The notes under the pieces were generated by a model, which searched no databases, was not told the DNA's origin, and was given only the letters and a program-made list of their open reading frames with translations. Made by a program: the position numbers and the translations under genes. Shown here in pieces: positions 17,189-26,039 of a DNA stretch of 64,000 nucleotides; position 1 is the first letter of the stretch, and the number at the start of each line of letters is the position of its first letter. The stretch is from the NCBI GenBank assembly GCA_964447205.1, contig CAYUSB010000022.1:62001-126000 (forward strand). The letters run 5' to 3'. This stretch comes from JAEUKH01 sp964447205 (lineage in GTDB: Bacteria; Myxococcota_A; Polyangia; Polyangiales; Ga0077539).

Positions 17189-17635
17189 CTAACGTCGGCG
17201 TCTGTCGTCCAGGGCGGCTTCGAGCATCGCGGCGAAGAGGAGGCCGAGACCTGCGCCCACGAGCGCGCTCTCCTTCCGATTGCTGACGGAGGTAGCGACC
17301 GCTCCGCCGAGCAGGGCTCCCCCCAGGTACATCGCCGCTCGAGGATTCTGCTCGGCAGCCTGGGCCGCACGGATCGCGAGTTGAGCGCCCTCGATCGCGG
17401 CAACGAATTGATGATCGAACTCGCGGACAACGACCGGCGCCATGCCAGTGGGTCCGGGGATCGTGTAGTCCGCCACCTGCCCGACGGGCCACGTCGCCGT
17501 TCGACGAGCACCCGCATCGAGCGGGTGCGGAAATGATGCCTTGGGGATCGTCGTCGTCGCACCAGGACCCCGCGGTACGAGTTCCGCGCGCACCTGTGAC
17601 CATTCCTGCTTGCTCTTGCGTCGAGTGTTCATCAT
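17189..17635 (-). CDS. 148-aa protein with hydrophobic glycine-rich C-terminus
   Basis: It starts MMNTRRKSKQEW, overlapping the upstream gene by ATGA (17632-17635). The N-terminal half is basic and soluble. Residues about 78-140 are helical with a Gly/Ala-rich hydrophobic pair (AMYLGGALLGGAVATSVSN, SALVGAGLGLLFAAML), predicting membrane insertion or a hairpin. It ends in a charged DDRRRR tail. It is translationally coupled to the 302-aa protein at 17632. Function is unknown. Confidence 0.5.
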   Translation of the reverse strand: MMNTRRKSKQEWSQVRAELVPRGPGATTTIPKASFPHPLDAGARRTATWPVGQVADYTIPGPTGMAPVVVREFDHQFVAAIEGAQLAIRAAQAAEQNPRAAMYLGGALLGGAVATSVSNRKESALVGAGLGLLFAAMLEAALDDRRRR

Positions 17636-18540
17636 GCACCTCCAGAAGCGTTGCGTACGAGCTCGATCAATCGCGTGTTATCGGAGACCTGCTTGGGCTT
17701 GGTGTGCTGCGTGCGCAGTCGATGGCGTCGCTGCTCCAGGGCGTTCGCGCACGCGAAGTGCTGCGGGTAGCGCCGCGCGATCTGTGTGGAGCCGGGCGCA
17801 CCGGAGAAGCGGCCGGGAGCGAACAGGACGGCGTCTGCCGCGTCGAGCGTCCTGACCTGAGCCACCGCCTCGGCGTTGGTCTGGAGCTCGGCCAGCTCCT
17901 CTCCGTACTCGCGCAGGGCCTCGCGCAGCTTACGCTTCGTCGAGGCAGCCATGTGCAGGAACATCTCCGCGACCAGAACGTGCAGAGGCCGCACGTCGGG
18001 TTCCTCCATGTCGGCGACCTGCAGGAGTTCGCGGAGCACCGTCTCGGCCTTGGTGTCCATCTCGTCGAGCGTGCCCGCAGCCTCGACTGCGGGCACGGCC
18101 CACGTGAGCACCAGCAGGTTCAGGCGCACCGCCACCCAGAGGAAGAAGCGGCAGAGGGCAGGCTCGGGGCCGTCCGAGCGTCTAGCGGTCGTGAAGATCT
18201 GCCTGCGCAGGCGGTCGAACCCGCCGCCGACGCTGTGCCGCAACATCGCCCCGATGGCGATCTGCATCGGCTTCGTGAGGCGCCACTGGAGCGCGTTGGA
18301 GATCCCGAAGAAGACCTGCTCCATGCGAGTGTGCCTCGGGTGGGTGACCGCACGCGCGAACGGGAGCCCCATCTGCTCTGCGAGCATCACCTCGGCGGCG
18401 AGCTGAACGGCCTCGAGCGCCATCGTCGGCAGGGCCGCTTCGATGTCACGCTGGAGCGGCGCGGGGTAGAAGGCCGCGATCTCGCGCACCGCGACGGTGA
18501 CAAGCGAGGTCGCTGGAATGGGGGTGGGGATGATCTGCAT
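17632..18540 (-). CDS. 302-aa hypothetical protein, cargo operon
   Basis: The start chosen is MQIIPTPIPATS at 18540; a longer frame upstream reads as non-protein. The protein is mostly helical, with a hydrophobic segment FFLWVAVRLNLLVLTWAVPA near residue 130-150, and a basic C-terminus. No catalytic motif is recognised. With the overlapping 148-aa gene it forms a two-gene minus-strand operon flanked by IS and integrase debris, so it is probably imported cargo. Confidence 0.5.
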   Translation of the reverse strand: MQIIPTPIPATSLVTVAVREIAAFYPAPLQRDIEAALPTMALEAVQLAAEVMLAEQMGLPFARAVTHPRHTRMEQVFFGISNALQWRLTKPMQIAIGAMLRHSVGGGFDRLRRQIFTTARRSDGPEPALCRFFLWVAVRLNLLVLTWAVPAVEAAGTLDEMDTKAETVLRELLQVADMEEPDVRPLHVLVAEMFLHMAASTKRKLREALREYGEELAELQTNAEAVAQVRTLDAADAVLFAPGRFSGAPGSTQIARRYPQHFACANALEQRRHRLRTQHTKPKQVSDNTRLIELVRNASGGA

Positions 18541-19016
18541 GGGTTGACCATCGCTCAGAAGAAAACGGGTCCTGACAGGCCACGGTCGATTTTTGCTCGA
18601 ACGTGTGGACCGACCTCCTTTCGTCGTGGGCCACGCATGGCAGCCCACCGAGGCGGTTGGCGCGGGCTGTGAGGAAGTCCACCAGGGGGCGCGGGGAGGG
18701 GCTCATGGGGGCGTCGGTCACGCCCGCAGGGGGCAAGCGCCGCGAGCGCCCTCCAGGGCCCTTCAGGCTCGACATGATGACCACCGCGAAGGGAGCGCTC
18801 TTCCTGGAGCAGGAGTGCGCGGGGGATGAGGGGCAGGTGTCGGAGGTCCAGAAGGGGTGAGGGCGCTGTTGGGGTCGCCCGGGCGGGGAAGGCCGCGGGG
18901 TGGCTGAAGCGGCCCTCGAGCATCCTCCGGAGACAGAGCCGGATCGGCATGCGCGGCGTTGAACCGCTCAAGGTGCAAGACCCAGTGAATGCCCCGATCG
19001 AGTGAACCCGTACCGG
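18541..19016. other. Non-coding stretch upstream of integrase fragment
   Basis: There is no coherent coding frame. The stretch holds the upstream region of the minus-strand cargo operon on its left and runs into the decayed integrase copy on its right. It may be eroded mobile-element sequence. No repeat or hairpin of note was seen. Confidence 0.3.
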
Positions 19017-19195
19017 CGGCGTGGCACACGTTCACCCCCCTCGTGCGGGACGACGGCGCCGACGGCCAGGTCATCCGTTGGGTCACCCATGCTCCGCCGC
19101 GCACGGCCTTCGACAACTACACCCGGGCGTGGTGGAACCAGCTCTGCGAGGAGCTCGCGAAGCTCCGGGTCGACCTCTCGACGGCACGGTCGTAG
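19017..19195 (+). pseudogene. Decayed C-terminal copy of the tyrosine recombinase
   Basis: The last about 58 codons closely match the integrase at 8458-9807: DDGADGQVIRWVTHAPPRT and FDNYTRAWWNQLCEELAKL. The HAMRH box has become AWHTF, so the second catalytic Arg is lost, and everything upstream is absent. The nucleophile Tyr region is kept. It shows that a related element once sat here, or that the element was partly duplicated. Similarity begins at about 19017. Confidence 0.8.
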
Positions 19196-19459
19196 TTGGT
19201 CGCCCAGCGACACTCACGATCCAACTTCAACCAGCCGCGACGCCCTACCTTGAGCGCATCCTCGACTGAGCTCGGTGACACGCGCGAAGCCACGCTTTCT
19301 CGCGGGCTGTCGGCTTCGGGCCGCGGGGTTGATTTGCGGGCGCATTCTGCGTCCGTTCGAGGGACGCATAGGCGGTGTCACGCCGCTCTGCTACGTGGAC
19401 ACGACCTCCGCGACGGTGTCACTGATTTGGTGAGCGAGGCCCCTTGCGGAGAGTGTCTG

Positions 19460-19672
19460 TCACGCCACGCCAAGCGGAGACGGCCTCTCAATCTCTCGGG
19501 CTGCGTCAACCTCAGGGACGTGTTGCCGATCTGGCCGGAGCTCGGCCTCCGCCGAAGCCGCGACCAGCTCCTGGCAGCACAGCCCGCCCGCCGAGGGAGG
19601 CCGTCGATAGAGAAGCTCGGCCGCGGAAAGACGACGCACGCTCGAAGGGGTGATGATGGAATGCGCGGACAT
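19460..19672 (-). CDS. Short ORF directly downstream of the radical SAM gene
   Basis: This 70-codon ORF starts MSAHSIITPSSVRRLSA, 7 bp after the radical SAM stop. It has a GAAAG that could act as a weak ribosome site. The middle has AGGLCCQEL with adjacent cysteines; the C-terminal half is acidic and proline-containing. It has no signal or TM segment. Co-transcription with a cobalamin radical SAM enzyme makes a peptide substrate conceivable, but the sequence lacks recognisable leader motifs, so it may equally be a small regulatory protein or a spurious frame. Confidence 0.35.
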   Translation of the reverse strand: MSAHSIITPSSVRRLSAAELLYRRPPSAGGLCCQELVAASAEAELRPDRQHVPEVDAAREIERPSPLGVA

Positions 19673-19679
19673 GGGTCTT

Positions 19680-21620
19680 TCAACTAGGTTTGAATAGCTG
19701 CAACGCCTCCAGGGCTCCCAGCTCGTCTCGCGAGAGCGGCCGGTCCAGCCCCTCGGTAACGCCTGCGAGGGCGCGGAGGGATGCGCGAGCATACGGCGGA
19801 AGGTCCCGGATCTCAAGGATTCCTCCCATGTTCACGATCAGTGCGTCAGCTCCCTGACCAGCGGTCAGGACGACCTTGAAGGGGCGATGGTGGACGCGCC
19901 GACCGTCCGCCAGCTCCACCTCGACCCACTCCGGTCCTGACAGGAGGCTGAGTACCGCCAGGTCCGTCTGGAAGGCGTCTGCGACGCCGGTGCCGCCCCA
20001 GTCACGGCTGATCCGCGCCGCCAGCGCGGCGAGCTCCCGTTCGCGCCGTTCGCCGTCGGGCAACGCAAGGAATTCCTCGCCGGCGAGCTCCGAGGCGATG
20101 GCCCGCGAGGTTTGCCAGGCCATCCGGCGGTTCGCGAGCGCGCCCATGGTGTCGGGAAGGCTCTTGCAGAACGTGTACAGCGCGTGGACGGCCAACTGGA
20201 ACAGGCGATCCTCCTCGGGGTTCTCCACCACGTGGAAGGGAAAGAGGTCCGCGTGGTGCTCCGCGAGGGGATTCTCGATCACCACCGGCGGCAGATCCAT
20301 CGCCAAGCGGACGCGGGCGTCGTCGGCGACCAACCGTGCCGGTGCCAGGGCGCCGAGCTCCGTGCCGGGGTAGCGTGCGAGGACGTTGAGCCGGACGCTG
20401 CAGCCCACGGCGCGCGCCTCCAGCACCCCGCGCACGGTCTCCTCGGGGTGCTCGGACGAGGCGCGCGCGGGGTCGAACAGGAACGCCGCCGTCGGTCGGA
20501 TGCCCGCGGCGACGCAGGCCGCGAGCCGCGCGCGCAGGTCGTCGCCGCTCCGGAAGAGGTGCTTGCGCCAGGCATTTCGCGAGGCGAGGTCCACGGCATC
20601 GACGCCGACGTAGACCTCCCGGCAGCCCGCTCCGGCCAGCGCGTCGATGACCGTTGCGGTCAGTTGGCCGAGCGTGGCGTAGCACTGGAAGGGCGTCGCG
20701 AGGCCCGCCTGCCGCAGCGCCGCGCAGCGCTGGATGGCCTGCGCCGGATCGTCGATGAAGTTGTCGTACACGAAGAAGAGCCGCGCGGCGCCGTGGGCGC
20801 GTGCTGCGCGAACCTCGTCGAGAAACCCTTCGAGTTGGTCCCCGGCACCGGTCGCGGGGCGTCCCCAGTGGGCCGGTACATAGCAGTACCGGCAGCTGAA
20901 CCGGCACCCCCGCAGTCCTCCGTCGATGTCGAGCACGCGCCGTGGGTTGCAGCGGAAGTAGCGGCGCAGATCGACGAGGTCCCAGGCGGGACGGACTCGC
21001 TCCACGGCGGGAGGCGGTGGGACGGCATGAACGCTGGCGCCGTCCCGGACGAGCACCGACCCTCGGTGCGCGATCTGTCCGGCAGGCCCCCACCCTCCTA
21101 GGTCTGGGTGGCGCCGCGCAAGGCTCCGCAGCGCGTCCGCGGGGGACTCCGCCGCAAGCGCGAGGTCGCACAGCAGTCCAAACGCGTCCTCCCCCGGTCC
21201 GACGACGACCGCGTCGACGGCCGGAAAACGTCGGAGGACCTCGGGCGCGATCGCGCTGAACGAGGCACTGCCGAGGACCACGAGGGTGTCCGGACACCGG
21301 AGTCGGATTGCCGTGGCCAACAGGAGTGCCACATGGGCGTTGACGCCCATGCTAGAAAGCCCGACGAGCGCCGGGGCCTCGCGCGCGACCCGATCGGCGG
21401 CGAGTTCGATGAGTTCGGGGCCACCCGGCAGCGTCCCCTCCAGCACCTCCAGGTTGAGGTCGTGAACCACCACCGCGCACCCCCTGGCACGGGCGACCTC
21501 ACCAAGAAGGAGCGCCCAGAGCGGCGGCGCGAGGTCGGAGGCGTCACTCCAGGCGACCGGAGGGTGGACGAGCACGACCCGCACGTCAGGAACCGGCCTG
21601 GAACTCGCTGATCCCGGCAT
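19680..21620 (-). CDS. Cobalamin-binding (class B type) radical SAM protein
   Basis: This is a 646-aa protein. Residues 12-160 form a Rossmann-like B12-binding domain (VVLVHPP, VGLSSMGVNAHVA, LGSASF, VVGPGED), although the classical DxHxxG is not seen. The radical SAM core begins at IDGGLRGCRFSCRYC with Cys239, Cys243 and Cys246 coordinating the 4Fe-4S cluster, followed by the GxD/E-type strand ARLFFVYDNFIDD. The C-terminal 200 residues are helical, with a final domain of unknown role. Such enzymes do radical methylation, C-C bond formation or peptide tailoring. The gene overlaps the HTH gene upstream by 35 bp and is followed by a short ORF. Substrate cannot be deduced. Confidence 0.75.
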   Translation of the reverse strand: MPGSASSRPVPDVRVVLVHPPVAWSDASDLAPPLWALLLGEVARARGCAVVVHDLNLEVLEGTLPGGPELIELAADRVAREAPALVGLSSMGVNAHVALLLATAIRLRCPDTLVVLGSASFSAIAPEVLRRFPAVDAVVVGPGEDAFGLLCDLALAAESPADALRSLARRHPDLGGWGPAGQIAHRGSVLVRDGASVHAVPPPPAVERVRPAWDLVDLRRYFRCNPRRVLDIDGGLRGCRFSCRYCYVPAHWGRPATGAGDQLEGFLDEVRAARAHGAARLFFVYDNFIDDPAQAIQRCAALRQAGLATPFQCYATLGQLTATVIDALAGAGCREVYVGVDAVDLASRNAWRKHLFRSGDDLRARLAACVAAGIRPTAAFLFDPARASSEHPEETVRGVLEARAVGCSVRLNVLARYPGTELGALAPARLVADDARVRLAMDLPPVVIENPLAEHHADLFPFHVVENPEEDRLFQLAVHALYTFCKSLPDTMGALANRRMAWQTSRAIASELAGEEFLALPDGERRERELAALAARISRDWGGTGVADAFQTDLAVLSLLSGPEWVEVELADGRRVHHRPFKVVLTAGQGADALIVNMGGILEIRDLPPYARASLRALAGVTEGLDRPLSRDELGALEALQLFKPS

Positions 21621-24351
21621 GGTCCAGCACCGCTTGCAGCAGTCGCGCCGTTGGCACCTCCAGGGAGAGACGCCGGTTGGCGTCGAGGTTCAGCTCGAAC
21701 CGCTGCGCGAGGCCCCGCAGGAACCGTTGCAGCGCCTCGGGGAAGGGGATCCCGGCGCGCGCCTCGCCGAGGAGCCAGTAGAGCAGGTAGCGCGTCGCGG
21801 CGGTCTCGTACGGGTCCGCGATCCGCTCTGGGGCGATGGCGCCGCCGTGCTCCATGACGCGCTCCAGGAGCTCCTGCCGGGCCACGCGGGCCATGCTCGG
21901 GGCCACGGATTCCAGGGCGAGGTAGACGTGGGCCCGGACGTAGGCCGGCGCAATCCGGCGCTCCTCCGCCTCGCCGTAGACGCCGTCGACCTCGCGCACC
22001 GCGGCGCGGGCGATGCGCCAGGCCTCCATCGTCGGGCGCTCGGCGAACAACACGCCGTGTCGGGTCAGGTAACCCACGGCCGTGGCGGCGACCACCGCGT
22101 CGGGCGGGTCCTTGCCCTGCTCACGCAGGTACGCCAGCACGCTGCGCTGGAAGCAGCGCAGCACCCGCGGCGTCGGCGCGAGGCGCTCCAAGGCGTTGGC
22201 GACGTGATACCGCGCGTGCCGGTACTCCGGCGCGGCGGCCCCGCATCGCTCCGGTGGGATCTCCACCAGCGCGACGAGCGCCGCCTCCAGGTCCTGGTTC
22301 TGGGAGTCCGGCAGACTGCGAAGCCGCGCGGCCGCCTCGCTCCAGAAGATCACATGCCGGATCGCCTCCAGCCCGTTGGAGTCGCGCTCGATCCGCGGGG
22401 CGAGGCGCCGGAGCTCGGCGGCCACATCCGTCGGGATGAGCAGGATCGCGGCCGCGCGTGCGGCGTGGTAGCGCAGGTTGCCCCGGCCGCCGCGGTCCTG
22501 GTCCTTCTCCCGACGCGGGCTGAACTGGTCCCGGAGCGCCTCGACGGTCCGTTGGCGTAGCCCGTCGAGCTCGTCGTCGCCCGCGGCGAGCGAGCTCAGC
22601 AGCCCGAGCGCGGCCATGAAGCGCTCCCACTCGGTGGCCACGGTCTTCCAGACCTCGAGCGAGGAGCGGTCCTCCTCGAGGGCCGCGACCACCCGGGCGA
22701 CGACGGACCGGACCTCGCCACGGACCTGCGGGAGGATCTGCGGTCGCCGCGCCCTCAGGGTGGCGCCGAGCATCCTGGCGGCGTAGGGATCGATCTTGGA
22801 CCACACCTCGTCGGTCGTCCAGGGGTCGCGCTCGGCCGGCGCGAGCACGAGGTCGAGCAGCGCCATGGCTCCGTCCAGCCCGTCGATCACCAGACTGCCG
22901 TCCTTCGGGTCGCGCGCCTCGGGAAACCAGGCCGCGGGGTCCCGTCGAGCGTCTTCAAAGCGACGCTGAAGGAGGCGTGCTCGACCCTCTTCCGTGCGAA
23001 GCGCCTCGCGCTCCTCGCGGAGAGGGTCGAGGTCGCCGAGCAGTCCCTCGCGGTCAAGATTGTCCGCCCGCAGCCAGCCCCAGATGCCGGGGAGCAGTTT
23101 CTGGAGGGGGTCGTCCATCCGCCCGGGGTCCGCGTCCAGCTGCGGCAAGACCGAGAGCGGCACCTCCAGACTGACGCCGTTCGCGCGGGTCCGGCGACGC
23201 ATGAGCACATCGGCGACCAGCGCCGCCAGGAAGGCCGCCTCGCTGGCCAGCGTGTGCTCGTTGATGTGCCCGATCTCGACCAGCGCCAGCGCGCGCATTG
23301 CGAGCGCTGGCCACGCCAGGGCCTTGAGCATGCCCCCGAAGTCCCCGAGGCGCAGCGGCGCGTGGCGGAGGCGCTGGAAGCGGGCGCGCAGGATGGCGCC
23401 CACGTCGTGCGGCAGGAGCGGCACGAGGAGGTCGATGCGGTGGGTGAGCGCATTGCCCATCGCGCTGCCCACCGCGTCGATCGTGAGGAGCCGGGGCAGG
23501 CCCTCGAGCAGGCGCACCGCCGCAGGCGCCCGCGCCGGTTCGACCTGCTGGTCGATCTGGCGGAGCAGTACGACCACGCACTGGCCGCTGCGAAGCGCGC
23601 GCCACGCGTGCCCCTCCGAGGCCGCCGGCAGGTCGGCGGCGTGCAGGAGTGCCTGGGCGGCGTCCTCGTCGCGCTGGGTGGCACGACCGCGAAGGCGCTC
23701 GATCCACAGGTCCCAGTCCGCGACGATGGGCAGCGGTGTGATCGACTGCGGGTCCTCGACCCAGAGGAAATCTCGCGCCAGGGCCGCGGCGACCTCCTGG
23801 CAGGTCCAACGTCTCCCGCTGCGCAGCGGACCGCGAACGACGGCGCGCACGGGGGTCTCCGGATCGTGCAGGAGCAGACGCAGGACGGTGTCCACGGCGT
23901 CCGGCGCGGTCGAGCCGAGCAGGCGCCGACCGGACGCTAGGCGAGTGCATCGCGCGGGCAGCGGCAGGCGGGTCGCTCCCAGGCGTCGGCGCTCCGCCTG
24001 TTCCTGGACTTCGATCAGCGTCTGCTCGACGTTGCTACGGGAGACGCCCAGGAGCGCCGTAAGGTCCTGCCAGGCCGCGGGGGACAGGGGGCCCATCCGC
24101 TCCTGGAGGGCTCGCAGTTCCGCGAGCCGATCCTCCGAGACCCCGTAGCGATCCCGGAGCGTCCCGCAGAGTCTTCCAAACTCAGCCGTCCGCGGCCGTG
24201 AGGCTCCTGCTTCCCAGCGCGCCAGCGTTCTCACGCCCACGTCGAGGCGAGCCGCCAGCAGTTCCCTGCGCTGGACGACTCCCTGTTGCCACACGACGCC
24301 AGCGAGCTCCGCGAGGAGCCGCACCAAGTCCGTGCCAGTGATCTCAGACAT
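21586..24351 (-). CDS. Large HTH protein with degenerate STAND-type NTPase core
   Basis: This 921-aa protein has its start at MSEITGTDLVRLL; upstream frame is not protein-like. Residues 15-60 form an XRE-like HTH (RRELLAARLDVGVRTLARWE) with a second helical unit to about 110. Near 166-181 a strand-loop VRAVVRGPLRSGRRW occupies the P-loop position but lacks GKS/T. A later CVVVLLRQIDQQ strand fits a Walker B without the acidic pair. The long C-terminus is helical and repeat-like. It looks like a regulator of the NACHT/STAND type that has lost nucleotide hydrolysis. It precedes and overlaps the radical SAM gene, so it may control that operon. Confidence 0.55.
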   Translation of the reverse strand: MSEITGTDLVRLLAELAGVVWQQGVVQRRELLAARLDVGVRTLARWEAGASRPRTAEFGRLCGTLRDRYGVSEDRLAELRALQERMGPLSPAAWQDLTALLGVSRSNVEQTLIEVQEQAERRRLGATRLPLPARCTRLASGRRLLGSTAPDAVDTVLRLLLHDPETPVRAVVRGPLRSGRRWTCQEVAAALARDFLWVEDPQSITPLPIVADWDLWIERLRGRATQRDEDAAQALLHAADLPAASEGHAWRALRSGQCVVVLLRQIDQQVEPARAPAAVRLLEGLPRLLTIDAVGSAMGNALTHRIDLLVPLLPHDVGAILRARFQRLRHAPLRLGDFGGMLKALAWPALAMRALALVEIGHINEHTLASEAAFLAALVADVLMRRRTRANGVSLEVPLSVLPQLDADPGRMDDPLQKLLPGIWGWLRADNLDREGLLGDLDPLREEREALRTEEGRARLLQRRFEDARRDPAAWFPEARDPKDGSLVIDGLDGAMALLDLVLAPAERDPWTTDEVWSKIDPYAARMLGATLRARRPQILPQVRGEVRSVVARVVAALEEDRSSLEVWKTVATEWERFMAALGLLSSLAAGDDELDGLRQRTVEALRDQFSPRREKDQDRGGRGNLRYHAARAAAILLIPTDVAAELRRLAPRIERDSNGLEAIRHVIFWSEAAARLRSLPDSQNQDLEAALVALVEIPPERCGAAAPEYRHARYHVANALERLAPTPRVLRCFQRSVLAYLREQGKDPPDAVVAATAVGYLTRHGVLFAERPTMEAWRIARAAVREVDGVYGEAEERRIAPAYVRAHVYLALESVAPSMARVARQELLERVMEHGGAIAPERIADPYETAATRYLLYWLLGEARAGIPFPEALQRFLRGLAQRFELNLDANRRLSLEVPTARLLQAVLDHAGISEFQAGS

Positions 24352-24706
24352 TGCCGAGGGGATGTCACACGCCGCCGGTGGGCCTGGCAAGTCCCTGGTC
24401 CCTTCCGCGCGTGGTGGAGCGCAGGTCTTCAGGTCCCCGGCAGCCGCGCGGTCCTTCCGAAGTTCCCGGATCTCCACCGCACGAGTGGCCACCGACGCGA
24501 GGATGGCGTATGATGCCACTAGAAGCCAATCTCTCGGCAGTCGATTGACATTCCAGACGGCCAGCCTATGATGTGGCTTGGGTACGGTCGGCGGGTGAGT
24601 CTCGGAGGGCAATGGACTCGACCGACAGCGAAAGGAGGTGTGTCGAGGTCGTGGATCTGTAGAAGAGGGCGTAGTCAACGGCGATTTCAGGCAAGCAGGA
24701 GCAACT
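24352..24706. promoter_or_regulatory. Divergent promoter region with an orphan strong Shine-Dalgarno
   Basis: The region lies between the HTH gene (minus) and the lipoprotein gene (plus). At 24631-24638 there is an AAAGGAGG sequence; a GTG overlaps it at 24638, in frame with the lipoprotein, and a GTG-GAT-CTG-TAG mini-ORF starts at 24651. Either a leader peptide or an unused site is possible. The lipoprotein has its own AGGAG just before 24707. No clear operator palindrome was seen. Confidence 0.35.
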
Positions 24707-25501
24707 ATGGCAAACAGTTTTCAAAAGATTGGCAGCCTCTTCACCCTGATCATCATGCTCGGGGTGATTGCGGTGGGGTGTACGCCTCCTCCGGTGGCGC
24801 AGCCGTCACCGCCCCCCTCGGACGAGGGGTTCACCTACCCGGTGCGACCGGGGACCGAGGCGTGGGCGCGGTTCGAGACCCACGACGAGATGGTGGGGGC
24901 CACGCAGATCCCGGCGCCCGTCCTCGGGCAACTGTCCTCGGCGGCGCTCGTGCGCGCCGTCCTCGACTACCCCCTGTTGGGGGACCTCTGGGCCTACAAC
25001 AGCCCGAACCACGGCGTCGAAGCCGTGACTGAGCAGTTCAACGGGCTTCAGGAGCTGATGCAGCGTCCCGACGCGGGCAGGCTGCTCCTCGACCACTACC
25101 AGCGGCTCGACCCGAACCGCATCGACCCCCGCTGGTCGGAGGCGGAACAGGGGCACCACAGCCTTCGGATCGCGACCGTCGAGCTCCTCCTGGCGCAGCC
25201 CGCGGCGCAGGAGCGGCTCTCGTCGGAGGCGCGCGAGCAACTGGTCGCGACCGGGCTCGCCACGCTGCAGGCCAAGGCCGGGCGCCCGACCGTCTACGGC
25301 GGCCTCTCGCGGCAGGTGACTGCCTTCCTGGTGGGACGCACGTTCGACGCGCTTCGACCGGGCGAGCTCCAGCGCCGCGTCCGGACGCCCGCCGAGGTGC
25401 GCGCCTTCCTGGTGGATGGCGCGTTCGAGAACACCACGAGCGCGGCGGCCCAGGTCGTCGCCGAGGTCGAGCAGGTCTTCGGGCCTTCCGGGGAGAGGTA
25501 A
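24707..25501 (+). CDS. Lipoprotein preceding the NCHSYAW protein
   Basis: This 264-aa protein starts MANSFQKIGSLFTL, placed behind AGGAG. The signal ends in a lipobox (IAVGCTPP), followed by a Pro/Ser linker. The mature part is helical and polar, with many Arg/Glu/Gln residues (EARLSSEAREQLVATGLAT-like segments) and no recognised catalytic motif. The downstream gene begins 4 bp after its stop, so both are made together. It may anchor, chaperone or inhibit the secreted partner; this is inferred from linkage. Confidence 0.6.
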   Translation: MANSFQKIGSLFTLIIMLGVIAVGCTPPPVAQPSPPPSDEGFTYPVRPGTEAWARFETHDEMVGATQIPAPVLGQLSSAALVRAVLDYPLLGDLWAYNSPNHGVEAVTEQFNGLQELMQRPDAGRLLLDHYQRLDPNRIDPRWSEAEQGHHSLRIATVELLLAQPAAQERLSSEAREQLVATGLATLQAKAGRPTVYGGLSRQVTAFLVGRTFDALRPGELQRRVRTPAEVRAFLVDGAFENTTSAAAQVVAEVEQVFGPSGER

Positions 25502-25505
25502 GACG

Positions 25506-26039
25506 ATGCTCAACGCCATCAAGAAGCCGATGCACATCGGCCTTTTCGCCGTACTCGGCATGCTCCTCGCGTGGCCGGGTGTCGCGGCCGGGCAGACCGC
25601 GACCTCCATCTACACGCCGCGCGGGTCGCGGGTCGCGGCCACGCTGCAGACCTACGAGCTGTCGTCGGCGGAGATCGCCTCCATGAACAACTACGTCGCC
25701 ACGAACTATCCGCGGGCCACCCGCCTCAGGAATGCGTCGCGGCGCTACAACTGCCACTCGTATGCTTGGCACTCGCAGTCGACGGCGAACTCCGTCTGGC
25801 TCAACAGCCCCGGCGACGATCAGTTCTGGCTCGACGGCTCCTACGGCGCTGTCGCCACGCCGCCGGGAGGCGCGCGGATCTCCTACGTCTACGGCGATCA
25901 CTCCGCGATCTACGTTGCGTCGTCAAACGCGACGTCCTACCAGGCAGAGTCCAAGTGGGGCCAGCTGCCCCTGATGCGGCACAACCTGAACTACTGCCCG
26001 TACAACTCCAGCCAGCTCCGCTTCTACGTCCGTCGCTGA
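25506..26039 (+). CDS. Secreted NCHSYAW-motif protein, putative papain-fold hydrolase
   Basis: This 177-aa protein has a Sec signal peptide (cleavage near AAGQ, residue 30). The mature domain carries YNCHSYAWHS with Cys83 and a later GDHSAIY with His132, plus LMRHNLNYCPYNS near the end. This Cys/His arrangement is known from small secreted proteins of unknown function in Gram-positive bacteria and myxobacteria, and would fit an NlpC/papain-like amidase or protease. Activity is inferred from the spacing of Cys and His and has not been shown for the family as far as I know. It is coupled to the upstream lipoprotein gene. Confidence 0.6.
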   Translation: MLNAIKKPMHIGLFAVLGMLLAWPGVAAGQTATSIYTPRGSRVAATLQTYELSSAEIASMNNYVATNYPRATRLRNASRRYNCHSYAWHSQSTANSVWLNSPGDDQFWLDGSYGAVATPPGGARISYVYGDHSAIYVASSNATSYQAESKWGQLPLMRHNLNYCPYNSSQLRFYVRR

